Shown here in pieces: positions 11,340 to 24,092 of a DNA stretch of 64,000 nucleotides. The translations under genes and the position numbers were made by a program. Origin of the DNA: Bactrocera neohumeralis (Eukaryota; Arthropoda; Insecta; Diptera; Tephritidae). The stretch covers positions 25,734,635 through 25,798,634 of the forward strand of contig NC_065921.1 of NCBI RefSeq assembly GCF_024586455.1, in the 5' to 3' direction. The notes under the pieces were generated by a model. That model had not been told where the DNA came from and searched no databases. It worked only from the letters and a program-made list of their open reading frames with translations. Position 1 is the first letter of the stretch. Each line of letters opens with the position of its first letter.

Positions 11340-11910
11340 GTATAAGAATGGAGGGAAACAGCAAGGTAGACGAGTTGGCGCACTCAGGGAACACAATTAT
11401 TCTAAGCTGTCCCAGACCATTCAGCTGTTTCAAGGGTTCTTTGAAGCAATCGCAACTAAAGGAGCACCTCAGCTCTGAAAACACTAGCAACAAAGAACAT
11501 ACCACAAAGTTATTATGGGGTAGTGTCGATGGTAAACAGGCCAATCAACTTCTACTCCTTGACAATAGGGAACTTAGTAATATTATAGGGACAACATAGG
11601 GTACATCACTTTAAATCTCTAACTTTAGAAAACTAGATTCGGCGTAATGCAGAGTATGCGTGGAGGGTGATGAAACACTGGAACATTATCTTTGTAGCTC
11701 TGCGAATGTCCCGCTTTCAGAGACGATATGACTGCCACAACTTTCCAATACTTCAACATAAGAAACACTGGGCAGCTGAGGTGGAAAAAATCTGTTTTTT
11801 GATCAAATCTGCTGAGTTGCTCGATAAGGCTTAATTTAGTGGCAAGTGTTATTCGACAATTGGCTCGAACGCACGCAAAAAGTATAGATTTTAATGGAGA
11901 ATATTTGTAA
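11340..11910 (+). pseudogene. Non-LTR retrotransposon 3' end (RNase H tail and C-terminal region)
   Basis: From the ATG at 11348 the frame reads MEGNSKVDELAHSG, the end of an RNase H domain in I/LOA/Outcast-type elements (the usual motif is GNE.ADELA). It continues through PFSCFKGSLKQ and TKLLWGSVDGKQANQLLLLDNRELSNIIGT, matching the conserved stretch before LTGH in this group. Stops and shifts follow. CRVCVEGDETLEHYLC at about 11658-11705 is the C-terminal zinc-knuckle-like CxxC...H...C motif. FLIKSAELLDKA, ending in TAA near 11833, looks like the protein's end. The upstream RT is not found in the window. Confidence 0.75.
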
Positions 11911-13940
11911 AACAATAAAAAATAATTTATTTATTTTTGTTCTTTAATACCTAGATATAAAATGCAAATCGCCTGTCTTTCAAAATAAACTGTAAATTTT
12001 TGTAAGGATGGATGGATTGGCTAAAACCTAACAGTCTACTAGAAGATATATGTATCATCTTATCGTTGAAAAAATAAATCAAAAATCGACAATATTTTTT
12101 TACCACAATTTTGGCAGCTGTTGACTGTCTAAACTAATACATCATTGCATGGAGAACTATTAACAGAATATGCAGAAAATTTTATAGTGATCGGATCATT
12201 CGTCCATAGATAATATCTTTAATATATGTTAAAGAGCCTCAGCAAAACGTTAAGTAAATGAAAATTATCAGTTACAACAAAACTTGTGTTAAAACTCGCT
12301 TAAAGTTCCGCTGAATTCCCACGAAAAACGGCAAATACCAACGCCACTGCTGTGGCACGACAATCGCATTTCAATATCAATCATTAAATCTGCAAATTCG
12401 AAAATGAAATTTCGCGGAATTTCCATAATTTAATAATGTGTTTGCTAGCAGCATGCAACAACAACTCCCTGCTGGTACTTTACAAGAAATTATGAATGCA
12501 AAGCAAAAAACAAAAACCGAAATCGAATGAAACACGAAGAAAGGCATTCAATCGGCGTTTACAAATCTCGAACGGTTTAAATGCCAAATAAAGAATGGCG
12601 GCAGGAAAAAATTCGGCACCCACTTATTACGCATGCGCAGGCACTTTGCCGCGCTTCTTGCTGCAATGCAACAAAATTTTTACTTGTTTTGGTTTTTGTT
12701 GTCGCTTTGCGCTTTTTGCATTGCAATATTTCGCTGTTTTGTGTCGCGCAGCGTACAATTATGTGTTGCATTTCGCTTTGTTGATTTGCGCCCATATTTT
12801 CTGCGTATTGGCCTTTCATTTTATGACCATAAAAAGCCAAACGGCAACAACTTGCAGTGGCAAACAAGAAGAAGAAGAAAAATTAAGAGGAAAAAAACGA
12901 GCAGAAAATGAAGTGAACTGAATTATATTCCGGTGAATTGCTGGCAACCGCATTTTATGCATAAATAAAATACGAAAAACAAAACAGCAATTTATGCGCA
13001 CAACAACAACAGCAATAACAAAAGCGGCCGCAACAGCAGCGACTGTGGTCAGTATGTGGCGCATGCGCACAACGCGCTCAACGCTGCTTGCCCACCCAAA
13101 TTGTTTTACTTCCCATAATTCAATTCATAAGTCAATGCGGTTGCGTCGCTTGGCGGCAGACGCCGTAGCTGGCCGCTGATGGTGTTGAACTGCCGGTCGC
13201 GAACTTGCCATTACCAACTCGGCAAACAAATGAGCGGCTCGAAACAGCGCGCGCGCAACAACAATTACAACGCCAATAAGCGGTGTAGCGGTGGTTTGTA
13301 GCTTTGCGGTTGATTTCTTCACTGCTGAGGCAGCACTGATTTAATATTTATTTATTTTTCTTGTTTGCTTTTAACTACAGCTTTACAATGGTTTTAGTGT
13401 TGTTATTTTTATTTTTATTTTTTTCTTTCTTTGTTACCTTTATTTGCTTTTTTTCTGCTCTCTTTCGCTGCGGTGGCTTTGACTGCAGGCCATCTTTCAC
13501 TTTATCACCCGTTGTTGTGTGCAACGACAACAACAGCACTGCAAATTATAATAGCAAAAACAACAAATGGAAGCTGCAATAAAAGCCGAATTTGTACATG
13601 CACCGTTATGTGTTGGACGTGCAACACAGCGCTTGGACAGGTTCAATTGTTGCGCATCTTGCGGCAAGTTGGCGCAGCGCTTTGTTGCTCGCGACGTTGA
13701 CGGCCAGTTTGGCGGTTCGGTATCAATAAAACACAATGTAGTGTATATATGTATGTGTTTATGTATGAACTCTTCGACTTTTATTGTTATTTATGAAACA
13801 CTTTATGCAGCATGAAGTTGGCATCGGTGGCAACTAAACGCACAGCTCTGAAAGTTGAGGTCAAGTTGGGCATTAACATTTGTATAGTTGCTGTTGCTAC
13901 TTTTAGCAAACATACACGCAAACATATATATATATATACA
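11911..13940. other. Host-like non-coding DNA with G+C-balanced island
   Basis: 12300-13830 is much less A+T-rich than its surroundings and full of CAA/CAG/TTG runs and GCGC words (for example around 12600-12800 and 13020-13330), as in fly regulatory DNA or untranslated exons. Several overlapping open frames exist on both strands, but they are low complexity and have no recognisable domains, splice sites or start contexts. This could be an intronic enhancer or unrecognised UTR. Confidence 0.35.
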
Positions 13941-13946
13941 TATATA

Positions 13947-15597
13947 CAGTTGCGGTCAAATTCTTAGTACTGCTAGGTATTCATTTAATATATGTGATCA
14001 TACTTTTTTATTACAACTTTTTTGTTGGAATGCATTTCAAAATAAGTTAGCTTCAGAAGTTGACATGAAAACATGCAACAACTTGTTTCGCTTGACTTGT
14101 TGTTTTTGTTACAATTGCGGGACTTTTTATTTGCAACGCGTTTTCGGTCAGTCAAAATCTTAGTAGTGCGTGAAAAAAGTGTTTGAAAAATTAAAAATGT
14201 CCGAAATTTTTTGTGAAAATTTAAAAATAACAGTGAAATTCATTTATTTAATTGAAGTTTTCGGTTTTAAAATTTTACTTTTATTCATTTAGAAATGTCG
14301 AAAAATAAGAATTGTACGCATGAGAAATGCGCCCTGATAAAAAAATTGCTTTCCGAGGGCAAAACTAATGTCGAAGTCCAAAATATTCTTAGTTGCTCAC
14401 CAACAATGGTATTTAATGCTATCAGGTATCAATCAAGTAATAAAAAACGTGGGAGTAAGCCAGGAATGGCAGTAAGAGAAGTCAACTCCATTGTCAGATA
14501 CCGAAGGCAGATTCCATATGCGGCTGCTACAGAGGTAAAAGGCGCCTTTAGTGTACCTATAAGTATTTAAATTAAATGCCGGCATTTGTGTGATCATGAC
14601 TTGGGGGCCCCCGATCCATAAAAACGGCCGTTATTGTTTAAAACACATGTTGAACAAAGACTTTGATTCGCTAAAGGATATTTTAATTGGTCTTTGACTA
14701 AATGGTGGAACATTTTATGGTCGGACGAATCGAAAATTGTTAAGTATGGCGGAAAAAGATCGTGTCAATATGTAAGACGTCCACACAATACCGAATACCA
14801 GCCGAAATATACAACAAAAACGGTAAAACATAGTGGTGCGAGTATCATGGTTTGGGCATGTTTTTCTTGGCAAGGTATATGACCCATTTATTAGATCAAA
14901 GAAAGCATGACTGATGATCCATATGTCGAAATACTCCAGAAAACCATGCTGCCGTATACCAGTGAAGAAATTCCGCTTGTTTGGACGTTCCAGCAGGACA
15001 ACGATGCCAAGCGCACAAGTAAAGTTGCTAAAAGGTGGCTTGAGCAAACCAATGACAAGGTAATGGAATGGCCTCCACAGTCTGCTGACATGAACCCCAC
15101 AAAAAATTTGTTGACTGATGTCAGGGAGACGGTAACCCAATGTAAGTCAACATCGATCACGCACCTATAAGATGCTGTGAAGAACGCAGGGAGTCTATTT
15201 CCATCGAAATATGCCAAAAACTCGTTGACTCAATGCCACGACGATGTGCTGCAATATTAAAAAATAAAGGTCACACAACTAAATTTTAATTTCAATAAAA
15301 GACAATATCCAATTAGAAAAAAAAGTAAAAACAAAAAATTTTACTATGTTTTGGCGAAATTTCGGGTTTAATTTGTTACACTATTAAGCTTTTGAACGCC
15401 GAAATTCCTCATAATTTTTTTCATATATTTATAATTCATTGAAACTAGTTAAACAATGAGTTTTTTGTTGTGATTTGTTTTACTTACTGTTAGGGCTTTT
15501 ATGGTAAAAAGTATTTTTTTTATAAAAGCGATATCTTATGGTTTTTTAACAGTTCGTCTTCTACATTGGCACACTACTAAGAATTTGACCGTAGCTG
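13947..15597 (+). mobile_element. Tc1-type element with Bari-like IR/DR ends
   Basis: The 1651-bp element is flanked by TA (13945-13946 and 15598-15599). The ends pair as inverted repeats, CAGTTGCGGTCAAATTCTTA at the left and the complement of CAGCTACGGTCAAATTCTTA at the right. A second copy of the inner motif (TCAAAATCTTAGTAGTGCG) lies at about 14150-14168, and a weaker one (TTACACTATTAAGC) at about 15376-15389. This direct-repeat-within-inverted-repeat layout resembles Bari and Minos elements. The internal transposase frame is broken. The ends look better preserved than the gene. Confidence 0.9.
14295..15289 (+). pseudogene. Tc1-type transposase with several stops; catalytic Glu lost
   Basis: The ATG at 14295 starts MSKNKNCTHEKCALIKKLLSEGKTNVEVQNIL, a paired-like helix-turn-helix DNA-binding domain. 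The same reading frame, crossed by TAA at 14568 and further stops near 14620 and 14880, gives WNILWSDESKI (first catalytic Asp), YTTKTVKHSGASIMVWACFS, then WTFQQDNDAKRTSKVAKRWL (second Asp) and ADMNPTKNLLTDVRETV. In the last motif the expected Glu of the DD34E triad (usually PIENLW) is Lys. A frameshift near 15220 leads into SMPRRCAAILKNKGHTTKF and TAA at 15287-15289, the typical C-terminus. Length is close to a normal Tc1 transposase of about 340 residues. Confidence 0.88.
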
Positions 15598-15599
15598 TA

Positions 15600-17765
15600 T
15601 ATATTAACTTCTGCTTACTTTTGGACTCAGACGTATAAATCCACGATTCACTTGTCTTTGCAAGCGTTCTCTGCTCCTGGTTCATAATATTAAGCTAACT
15701 AGGCAATCCTATAAATTCCCGAAAGAAATAGTGAGCGAGATTAAGGGTTGGAGAGTTTCCCAAACAGTTTGGCACACGAAAAAGCAAAATTTAAATTAGA
15801 GTGAGAAGAAAGCCTGTATCTTTGTATGATTGTCGTTTCTGAAAGTAGATTAAAGCCTACTTCACCTATCCTCCTGTCGAATTTTTCTTCTGAACTGAAG
15901 TCTCAGTGAAACCTAAATGCTCTGAAAATGCTTTTCATTCAGTTTATCTTAACGCCTTTAGTCTAATTTGACAAGATATAAGGTTGACGCCACCTTAACT
16001 TCAAGCCTGACTTTATGGTGAATATAAAAACTTATTATTGTGGTAAGTTATTAAGGTAAAAGAGTTAAGCGCTTCACAAAAGATTACATATACCAGACCA
16101 TGTGCGATCTTCGATCAGCTATCTAAACTTACTTCTGCTAGTGTTTTATAGTCTTAACTACACTTTAGTGGCATTAATGCGATTTTATGTTATGGATATT
16201 CATTTCGATCTTTGAAAGTCATTATAAATAAAAATTTTCTGTACTATTTTCAAGCCAATTTATTTATAAAATTTCGATTTCAACAATGAATGTTAATGGT
16301 ATTTTCTACATTTCACAATATTCACGAAATGTCTTTTAATTCCGTCTAGAGTCCTTTCAGTATCCCAATGGTTGGTAATTTTTTTAAACTCGCATAAAAT
16401 CACGCCTCCATACAGCATGCCATTTCCTCAATGGCCTAAATAAAATAAAAGATTGCTTTATGCCACAGTTTCTTCTTCAGCTTTTTATCTTTCACTTACA
16501 TAAGCTAGTTATATAGTATGTACTTAACGCCTCATAATGACAAGCACTTCATTGAGTTATTATTTTGGCGAAGGGAACTGACTTCGAAGTTGATAATCCA
16601 CTTAACTGGAATTAATTTGCGCTCCTTTTGCGCACTTTTTCAAGCACTTTACCCCTTGCAATCATTTATAAAACAATTTTTCTTCAACATTTTATGAATG
16701 TTGGTTATTAAAAATACAAAAAGATAAAAAAAACAAGAATGCAATGTAAACTGACTAAGGTTCAGCAAGGCTCGAGAGGATAAAGTGTCGTAAAAAGTAA
16801 GGCTAAGTAAATATGCGAGTAGGAAATATGATATAAATGTTGAAAAATAAAGCCGAAATATTAATGATTGTAGAGACAAAACATGAAATAAAGGCGCGAA
16901 GAAATTATGATAATAAATCAACGAAAGACATTAAGAGCTGGGCAGTTAGTGAAACAAGTGCATGAATGAGTTTAACTGGAATTGCGGCATGTGTATGAAG
17001 CAACAAGTGTGGTTTTGATTTAAATTTTTGCATTTTAGGAATTTTTTTAGAGAACAGTATTTCTTTTCATAACATAATGAGATATATAAATAGACGGCTT
17101 GCCATCATATTTGGCAAGATATAGGTATGAAAAAAAAATATTGAAAACTGTTATCCGTAAAAAAGATCTTTTAGAAAGCAATTCAATGTTTAAGAGTCAA
17201 AAAGGCTGACAAAGATTGGCGCAGCTATAAGCCATTCAATAGAAACCTAAGAATATGAGGAATATAAGAACATTATTTTTTTGATTTTGGAGGCATTCCT
17301 TTTAGAATAATTCAAGTTATGTGCTGATAAATCTTAGATTTAGGATTTGATAACAAAGAACCACTCATAAAAAGATAGAATTATTATTTTTATATTGTTG
17401 CCAAATTCTTTGTCAATTCCATACGAATAACCCAATCTATTTCTCTGATCTTTTTCAGAAGCGGCTGATTTACTAATTCAGTGTTGGTTATGTTTAGGTC
17501 ACAACAAATAAGAATACAGTAGCGTCCTCCTATATGTTGGTAAGTCCCTTTTATTCTTTATATTTAATTATATTATTTCATTAATAATTTAGTATGAAGG
17601 CCTAACTCTTCATGTAGCTGATAATACATGCTGAGTAGTCTACTTTCAATAAGTTCTGATAATACCTATATACCATAAACGTATCTTTGTTAAAACGTCT
17701 TTAGCAGTTAATATTTTGGACGTTTTATTTTGAAACGTTAAAAAAACTATACGTTGGTATACATT
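15600..17765. other. Non-coding DNA, no recognised element
   Basis: A+T-rich unique-looking sequence. A minus-strand frame at 16649-16921 is hydrophobic and Phe/Leu-rich, as expected from T-rich DNA, and has no motif. No repeats or RNA genes are seen. Confidence 0.45.
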
Positions 17766-17769
17766 AGGT

Positions 17770-18720
17770 ACATTTCGGGATTTGGCAACCCTAGTGTTGT
17801 ACTCTGGAAGCCGACAATTTTATCGTAATGACATTTTTGATAGTATGCATCAGAAGTCTTTGACATACGAGCGCTATTTGTGTTGTTTACAGTAACTTAA
17901 AATATTCTTCTGGACCAAAAAAATTTCGCGCGATTATTTTTTACAACTTTTGACGTGGATTAACTCATCAGGGGATGCCTAGATGAACCGAATTCAATTT
18001 TTGACGATGAAGCTCCATCAAGTGCACTTGTTTGTCGATGGTATGGTGAATTCACTCCAAGACGAATTTCAGAAAGGTCGTCCAAAAGCAGCTTTGTTTC
18101 GGAAACTATTGATGCCCTGCGCAAACCGATATTGCAAGATCGTTATGTGACCTATGGTAAGATTGAGACAATTGATGGCATTAGTGGAACCAGCACACAT
18201 TCAATATTGCATAGGCATTTGATTGTAAAAAATATCACATTGGAGCCCATACAATTTGTCGATCGGTCAAAAAAGGGCTAGTGTCGATTGGGCGAGAGAA
18301 ATTTTAACAAAATTTTGGTGCCTAGAAGCAAGTCTATGACATCGTGACAAATGATGAATTGGGGTTTACGCGTATGAGCTCGAAAGCCGAAGAATTATCA
18401 CTCTTCACCACGACAATGCCAGCTCTTACATATCGACTATAGCAACGGCATTTTTGAGTACTCAGAACATCAATTTGATGAGTCATCTACGATATAGTCA
18501 AGACTTGGTACCGAATGACTTCTTTATTCATGTACGAAAAAAATAAATTAAGAGGTCAACGTTTTTCGACACCTGAAGAGGTGGTTGATGCATTTGAAAG
18601 GCATGTTTTGAAGTTTTTGGCTTTTGAATTCTGCCAAATCTCTGTTCAAAACTGTTATATACTTCTTTCTGGATCAGCTCAGTGTTTTTAAGTTTAAAGA
18701 AAATTTCAAAAGGATTGATA
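17770..18720 (+). pseudogene. Mariner relic (mellifera/cecropia-like type) with central deletion
   Basis: The likely 5' terminal region is TTTGGCAACCCTAGTGTTGT near 17790. Coding pieces in shifting frames are FDDEAPSSALVCRWYGEF, QDEFQKGRPKA, ETIDALRKPILQDRYVTYGKIE, GISGTSTHSILHRHLIVK and VTNDELGF, holding the first catalytic Asp. About 70 residues are then missing, and the frame resumes RIITLHHDNASSYIS (second Asp) and SQDLVPNDFFIHV (third Asp). The end reads LRGQRFSTPEEVVDAFERHVLKFL near 18615, followed by degraded sequence. All three Asp residues survive, but the frame is shattered. The 3' terminal repeat could not be located, so the right edge is approximate. Confidence 0.82.
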
Positions 18721-20465
18721 TATAAATTAAGATTTTCTCTTTTTTCTTTTTTTTTTTTCTTAAATTCCATGACTTACAAATATATATATTCTAAAAATAT
18801 TTGAACGAATTCAACCTTTTTACCATCATCAAATAATTCATATGCCTAAACATTAACAGCGTTCATATGTTTACCAAATTTCAACATGGCATAGAATTAA
18901 TTGAACTGCATTAGATCAGCAATGCAACCACACTTCTCCAACGCTGCCACTCCGTACAGCGGTTCAGTGCTTCAGCCAGTGCTGCCATGTCAACTGCCAA
19001 CCCAAATTTCATTTCCACATTTCACCCTCACTCAGTGTCAGACCGGCGAAACAAGAGTGCATAAATCTCTAAGCCAAAATACGCACTCATTTGAGCAAAT
19101 TCTACGCGACGACTTTGTATGGCAGCAGTGTCACATGCCACATTCCCCAAAGCCTAACATGCGTATGTGAAATATATAAATTTTGTCAAAATATCAGTTT
19201 GTTAATTTAAATATTTTCGCATATTTTCGACACTTGGGACAACTGACCACTGACTTTGTGCGATGGTTGACCAAGCAACCATTGTGCACGTAAACATTTG
19301 TATGTAGATGTAGAGGTATATTTATACACTCATTGCGTTGAAGGCAAATTTGTGCACTCACCCACGCCCCACAGTCGAGATTTTTGCTTTAAACAATAAA
19401 CAATTGTTGTTGGTACCCTTCACTATGCAGTTTTTGGTGTTTGTTTTTTCTTTCATGCTAAACAGCAATTTGTTAAACATTTGGTTTACGTTCCAGCGCT
19501 AATCGCATTATGACGTTTACGGCACGGCGCTTTGTTTCATTGTTTACGGTGTTTATTAAGTTCGTTCGAATAAGAAAAAAAACACTCTTTGGAATTTATT
19601 ATAATACAAACGCCACTAAACTTTATTAAAATGGCAGTATTGGTAGAGCATCAAAAGGAAGTAAATATTTCGAAGATAGTTTGAGCTGTCAGTGCATTTT
19701 AAAGTAAATTTATTTTTGCCAGTAGATATAGTAATTAAAGATTTTGCGCTCAACTCGGTCATTACTAGAGTCAGATTTCTCAAAGTCATAGAAGCAACTA
19801 CTTGATCATACACTACACTGTGCTTTATACTTTACTGCGATTTTCGATACATCCACATTATATGACAGTCGCATATTAAATCGATGAAAGCGATGAGTTT
19901 TCCATATAAGCACTAATTTAAATGTTTTAAAAATAATGAGGCTCCCAATTGTTATGATTATTTTTAGAAGTCTTTCTTCAGGCCTTTGTAAAACTTTGCA
20001 TAGTTCATATTGAAAATCGATTTTTAACGAAAGTTTTACTGTGAATAATTGCTGAAATTGTCTCTGTTAACAAATTGTAGAGCTTTTTTAGTTTTCTAAT
20101 TTAATTTGGTAGAAAATTCTCTCTAAATTAGCAAAAGAATGTGGAAGTACTCGAATTTTATCAACTAATTTCGAAACTACTAATACTAATTTCGAACTTA
20201 GTAGCCAAGTGTTTTAGCAATGACGTTCTCAGAAAAATTTATAAGATTTGCGCCGTTTTGAAGCAATCGTTTAGATTTTTTGACATCAATTGTTCAAAAT
20301 CCGGGTGTACGATAAAATCCGGATATAAATCCGCAAGACCTTCAACAGGCTTGAAAAATGCGGTAAATTTGGAAAAATCCGCAAAGCTGGTAGTCGTTTC
20401 TGACTTTTCTTTCAGGTTGTTATGAACTTCGTGGCAAAATTAATATATCCAGTTCATGATAGTAT
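18721..20465. other. Non-coding DNA, partly host-like composition
   Basis: 18890-19560 is more G+C-balanced than average and may be unique host sequence; an open frame there at 18901-19170 lacks an ATG near its beginning and has no domain. 19560-20465 is A+T-rich without features, apart from a 20-bp direct repeat (GATAGTATTTCCAAAAAA) at about 20459 and 20512 at the edge of the next relic. Confidence 0.4.
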
Positions 20466-20514
20466 TTCCAAAAAATTGTAAATTTAACTTGAATAAAAAA
20501 ATAAAAAAAATGAT

Positions 20515-21612
20515 AGTATTTCCAAAAAAATGCTAATTGAGTTACCAAATATTGCTGTAGAGGTGCGCTCTTTACTCTTCAGTGAAATTCTTAGTTTCGT
20601 ATACTATCCAATGCCATGGAAAAAGTCGCAGATTATCTTGTTAGATAAACCTGGAAAAGACTTATAAAAGTCTGTATGAAGACAGACCAATTAGTACTCT
20701 AGCCTTTCTTTCTAAGATATTTGAGAACGGAGTTACTATCAAAGATGTCTTCTTTCCGCCACGAAAATAATACAGTATCAACGAACCAATTCGGGTTTCG
20801 TGTAAAACATTGCACGATAGAGCAAGTAAATAGAATTACTAACGAAATAAGAAAAGCATTTGAGCACAGAGAGTACTGTTCAGCTATACTCCTAAACGTG
20901 GTTCAAGCGTCAGATCTAGCATGAAGGCCGTTTACGGAAAATCAAAAATGTTTTACCTTACGAATTGCATAAAACTTTGGAGTCATATTTAAGAAACAGG
21001 AAATTTACAGTTAAAGTAGCAGACTTCATATCAGAAGAACGAGAAAAAAGGGCTCTGTACATAATATATACAGCAGACATTCCAACAGCTAATAATGTAC
21101 TGACATCAACTTTTGCGGATGACAAGCTTTAGTGAGCCGTAACAAATACCACATTATAGCATCAAGAATATTAGCCGAGCACTTAAGTTCTGTCGAAGAA
21201 TTGCTATCCAACTGGCATATAAATGTGAGTGAACAAAAGAGTAAGCATGCTACATATTCGCTAAAATCAATATTTTACTATCACAAGCGAATGAAGTAAC
21301 TTATCTTCACCTAGATCGAAGGCTCACGTGGCGAAAACATATATCGAGTAAAATAACTTGCATGAAGATAAGAGCCGCAACCGTAAATTGGCTTTTAAAT
21401 AAAATCTCTAAACTTCGCCTAGACAACGAAGTGCTTCAATATAAAAAAAACCGATTTGGATGTATAACATTTAACTGTGGGATACGACCTAGTTGAACTT
21501 TGTATCGATATAATACAAAGATTCCAATCGAAAATGCTTAGAACAATCACGTGTTCGTCTTGGTACATAATGTAAATATCCATAAAGTTCTTGGTATTCC
21601 TATGGTAAACAA
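20515..21612 (+). pseudogene. Jockey-type non-LTR reverse transcriptase relic
   Basis: Shifting forward frames give a fairly complete RT. They read ELPNIAVEV and YYPMPWKKSQIILLDKPGKD, then a degraded RPIS..L block, then NQFGFRVKHCTIEQVNRITNE from 20780. Next come ILLNVVQASD (block A, whose Asp pair is partly lost), LESYLRNRKFTVKVADFISEE, TSTFADDKL with the catalytic FADD box at about 21113, NEVTYLHLDRRLTWRKHISSK and IQRFQSKMLRTITCSSWY. The relic stops at about 21610, where a different repeat begins. The endonuclease and ORF1 are absent. It differs from the 0.5-3 kb jockey relic and is a separate insertion. Confidence 0.85.
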
Positions 21613-22560
21613 GTAAGGAAGGGCTAAGTTCGGGTGTCACCGAACATTTTATACTACATGATAAAGTGATAATCGAGATTTCATTATCCGTCATTTAATA
21701 TTTTTCAAATACCGTATTTTTGTAAAGTTTTATTCCGCTATCATCATTGGTTCCTAATGTTTATACATTATACAGAGAAGGCATCAGATGGAATTCAAAA
21801 TTTATATTAGAAGAAGGCGTGGTTGTGAACCGATTTCACCTATATTTCGTACATGTCATCAGGGTGTTAAGAAAATATTATATACCGAATTTCATTGAAA
21901 TCGGTCTAGTAGTTCCTGAGATATGGTTTTTGGTCCATAAGTGGGCGACGCCACGATCATTTTTAATTTAAAAAAAAGTCTGGCTGCAGCTTCCCTCTGC
22001 CATTTCTTCCGTCCAAATTTCGTGTTTCTGACGTTTTTTGTTAGTCGATTAACGCACTTTTAGTGATTTTCAACATAACCTTTGTATGGGAGGTGGGCGT
22101 GGTTATTATCCGATTTCTTCCATTTTTGAACTGTATATGTAAATGCCTGAAGGAAACGACTCTATAGAGTTTGGTTGACATAGCTATAGTAGTTTCCGAG
22201 ATATGTACAAAAAACTTAGTAGGGGGCGGGGCCACTCCCACTTTTCCAAAAAAATTACGTCCAAATATGCCCCTCCCTAATGCGATCCTTTGTGCCAAAT
22301 TTCACTTTAATATCTTTATTTATGGTTTAGTTATGACACTTTATATGTTTTCGGTTTTCGCCATTTTGTGGGCGTGACAGTGGACCGATTTTGCCCATCT
22401 TCGAACTTAACCTTCTTATGGAGCCAAGAAATACGTGTGCCAAGTTCCATCATAATATCTCATTATATATTTTTACTCAAGTTACAGCTTGCACGGACGG
22501 ACAGACAGACATCCGGATTTAATTTAAAAATAGATTCAGGTCTTTCACCTCTAGTTGAGG
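21613..22560 (+). repeat. Dispersed dipteran-type repeat without coding capacity
   Basis: The unit opens with a small hairpin, GTTCGG-GTGTCA-CCGAAC at 21628-21645, and ends near ACGGACGGACAGACAGACAT at 22493-22512. Between are alternating G+C-rich words such as GTGGGCGTGG (22093) and GGGGGCGGGGCCACTCC (22222), and the phrase ATTTCATTGAAATCGGTCTAGTAGTT. I recall this kind of module as a high-copy interspersed repeat in cyclorrhaphan flies; this is from memory and untested here. No protein is encoded. It abuts the jockey RT relic. Confidence 0.6.
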
Positions 22561-24090
22561 CATTTTCTGTCTCAAGAATGAATTACTAAAGTATTAGTCG
22601 CTTTTTTGTGAACGAAATAGCAGGTAATCGAATTTTTCCAAATAATAAAAAAATTACCGAAAATGTTTCTTGTATATATTTTTAATCTCAGGAGTATGGC
22701 TTTTCTCTACTGCTCAGATATGGCAACAGAAACTAATATTAAAATAATAATTCTTACCCTACTTATATGTCTACAATTCATTATTGCAGACTCATTTCAC
22801 TTTAACTATAAAATAGTGTATTCAATTTAAATTAAGTATATGAATAATGCTTACTTTTAGTAATGCGAATAAATTAGAAAATGCATAAAACATTAGTTTC
22901 ATTAACCAACTGATCCCGTTCAAGTTTAACACACTAAATCATTCCAGCTGAAAATTACAAAATCAGTTACTAGTAAAGTGTGAGTGCTTGTTGCTAAATT
23001 ACCCTGAACATAAACAACATAATTAGCTTAATGAGTGCGGAGATGACTTGTAAGAAGTAATATGCAGTATAAGTAACTAGGCAAACAGTAAGTAGGAAAA
23101 ATTTTACTAGAGCATAGAAACTAGAAAAATATGAAAGGCGATAGAAGTGTGATTGTTTACTCTCTCTCTCAACCTACATGTGAGCTAAATGAACTACTGA
23201 GCGTAACACTAAACAAACGCATAGAAATATGATCACAATCAGCGCTAATTCATAATATAGAATTTCAATAAATATTTCAATATTAGAAGGTGCTCATTAA
23301 TCTCACTTTCTATGACACTTTTGATACTCGCATGTGTTTTTTCTCTTATAACTACATGTATGTACACATATGTATGTGTTTGAAGCATTTGATTAACGCC
23401 TTACTCACTGCATTCGTCTACCGTTATTGCCAACTAGAGCAAAAGAAAACGGTGAAAAGCCGCTTAGCGTGAAAAATAAACACGCCAGCCGCTTTTCAAT
23501 CAACAAACAACAATTGAAACAACAGCGGCTAGCTCATTGTCACCAAATCCGTTACAGAAAGTGCAATTTCTCTTCTCTTTACCGGCACTTTTTCTACATA
23601 AAATTAATCAAATCCGGCATATGTTTTCATTTCGATCATTAAAAGCGAAAATAAACTTGAAAAGAAATAAAAATATTTTCTACAGGGTTAGAAAGACGGG
23701 TAAAAATATTAAAAGAAAACAAAATATATAAAAAAAATAAAAAAAATATTAAAAAAAAAAATTAAAAAAAAAAAAATTTAAAAAATTCCAAAAAATTTAA
23801 ATTTCGAAAAAATAATCAAAATAAAAGTAAGTAAGTATAAACAAAACTTGCGATAAAAACTCATCACACCAAATAAAAGTTACGCAAAAGTCAAATAATT
23901 AAACAAAGCGCGTCAATAACCGCTATGTTGGCATTCCAAGTTCGTTTCCGAAGTCTTTTGTTTAACGTTGGCTCGCGGAAAGGTTTCGCTTGTAATTTTT
24001 TTTGCATTTTTATTACATATTTTTATTTTTGTTTGTTTGCTTCAAACGATAGATATTGCAGTTGTAGATGGTGGAGATTTCATGGAGAAA
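22561..24090. other. Non-coding DNA with an A-rich run
   Basis: 23690-23830 is almost pure A with short TTT interruptions, and TATGTACACATATGTATG lies near 23350. No gene or element is recognised. Confidence 0.45.
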
Positions 24091-24092
24091 TA

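Noticed and set aside
12581..13322. Several overlapping frames in a G+C-balanced region
   Set aside because: All three forward frames and the reverse are open in parts, which reflects composition; no start context, domain or splice signal is convincing.
18901..19170. Open frame of 90 codons in host-like DNA
   Set aside because: It begins with a non-ATG codon, has no domain, no convincing splice sites and no similarity I recognise.
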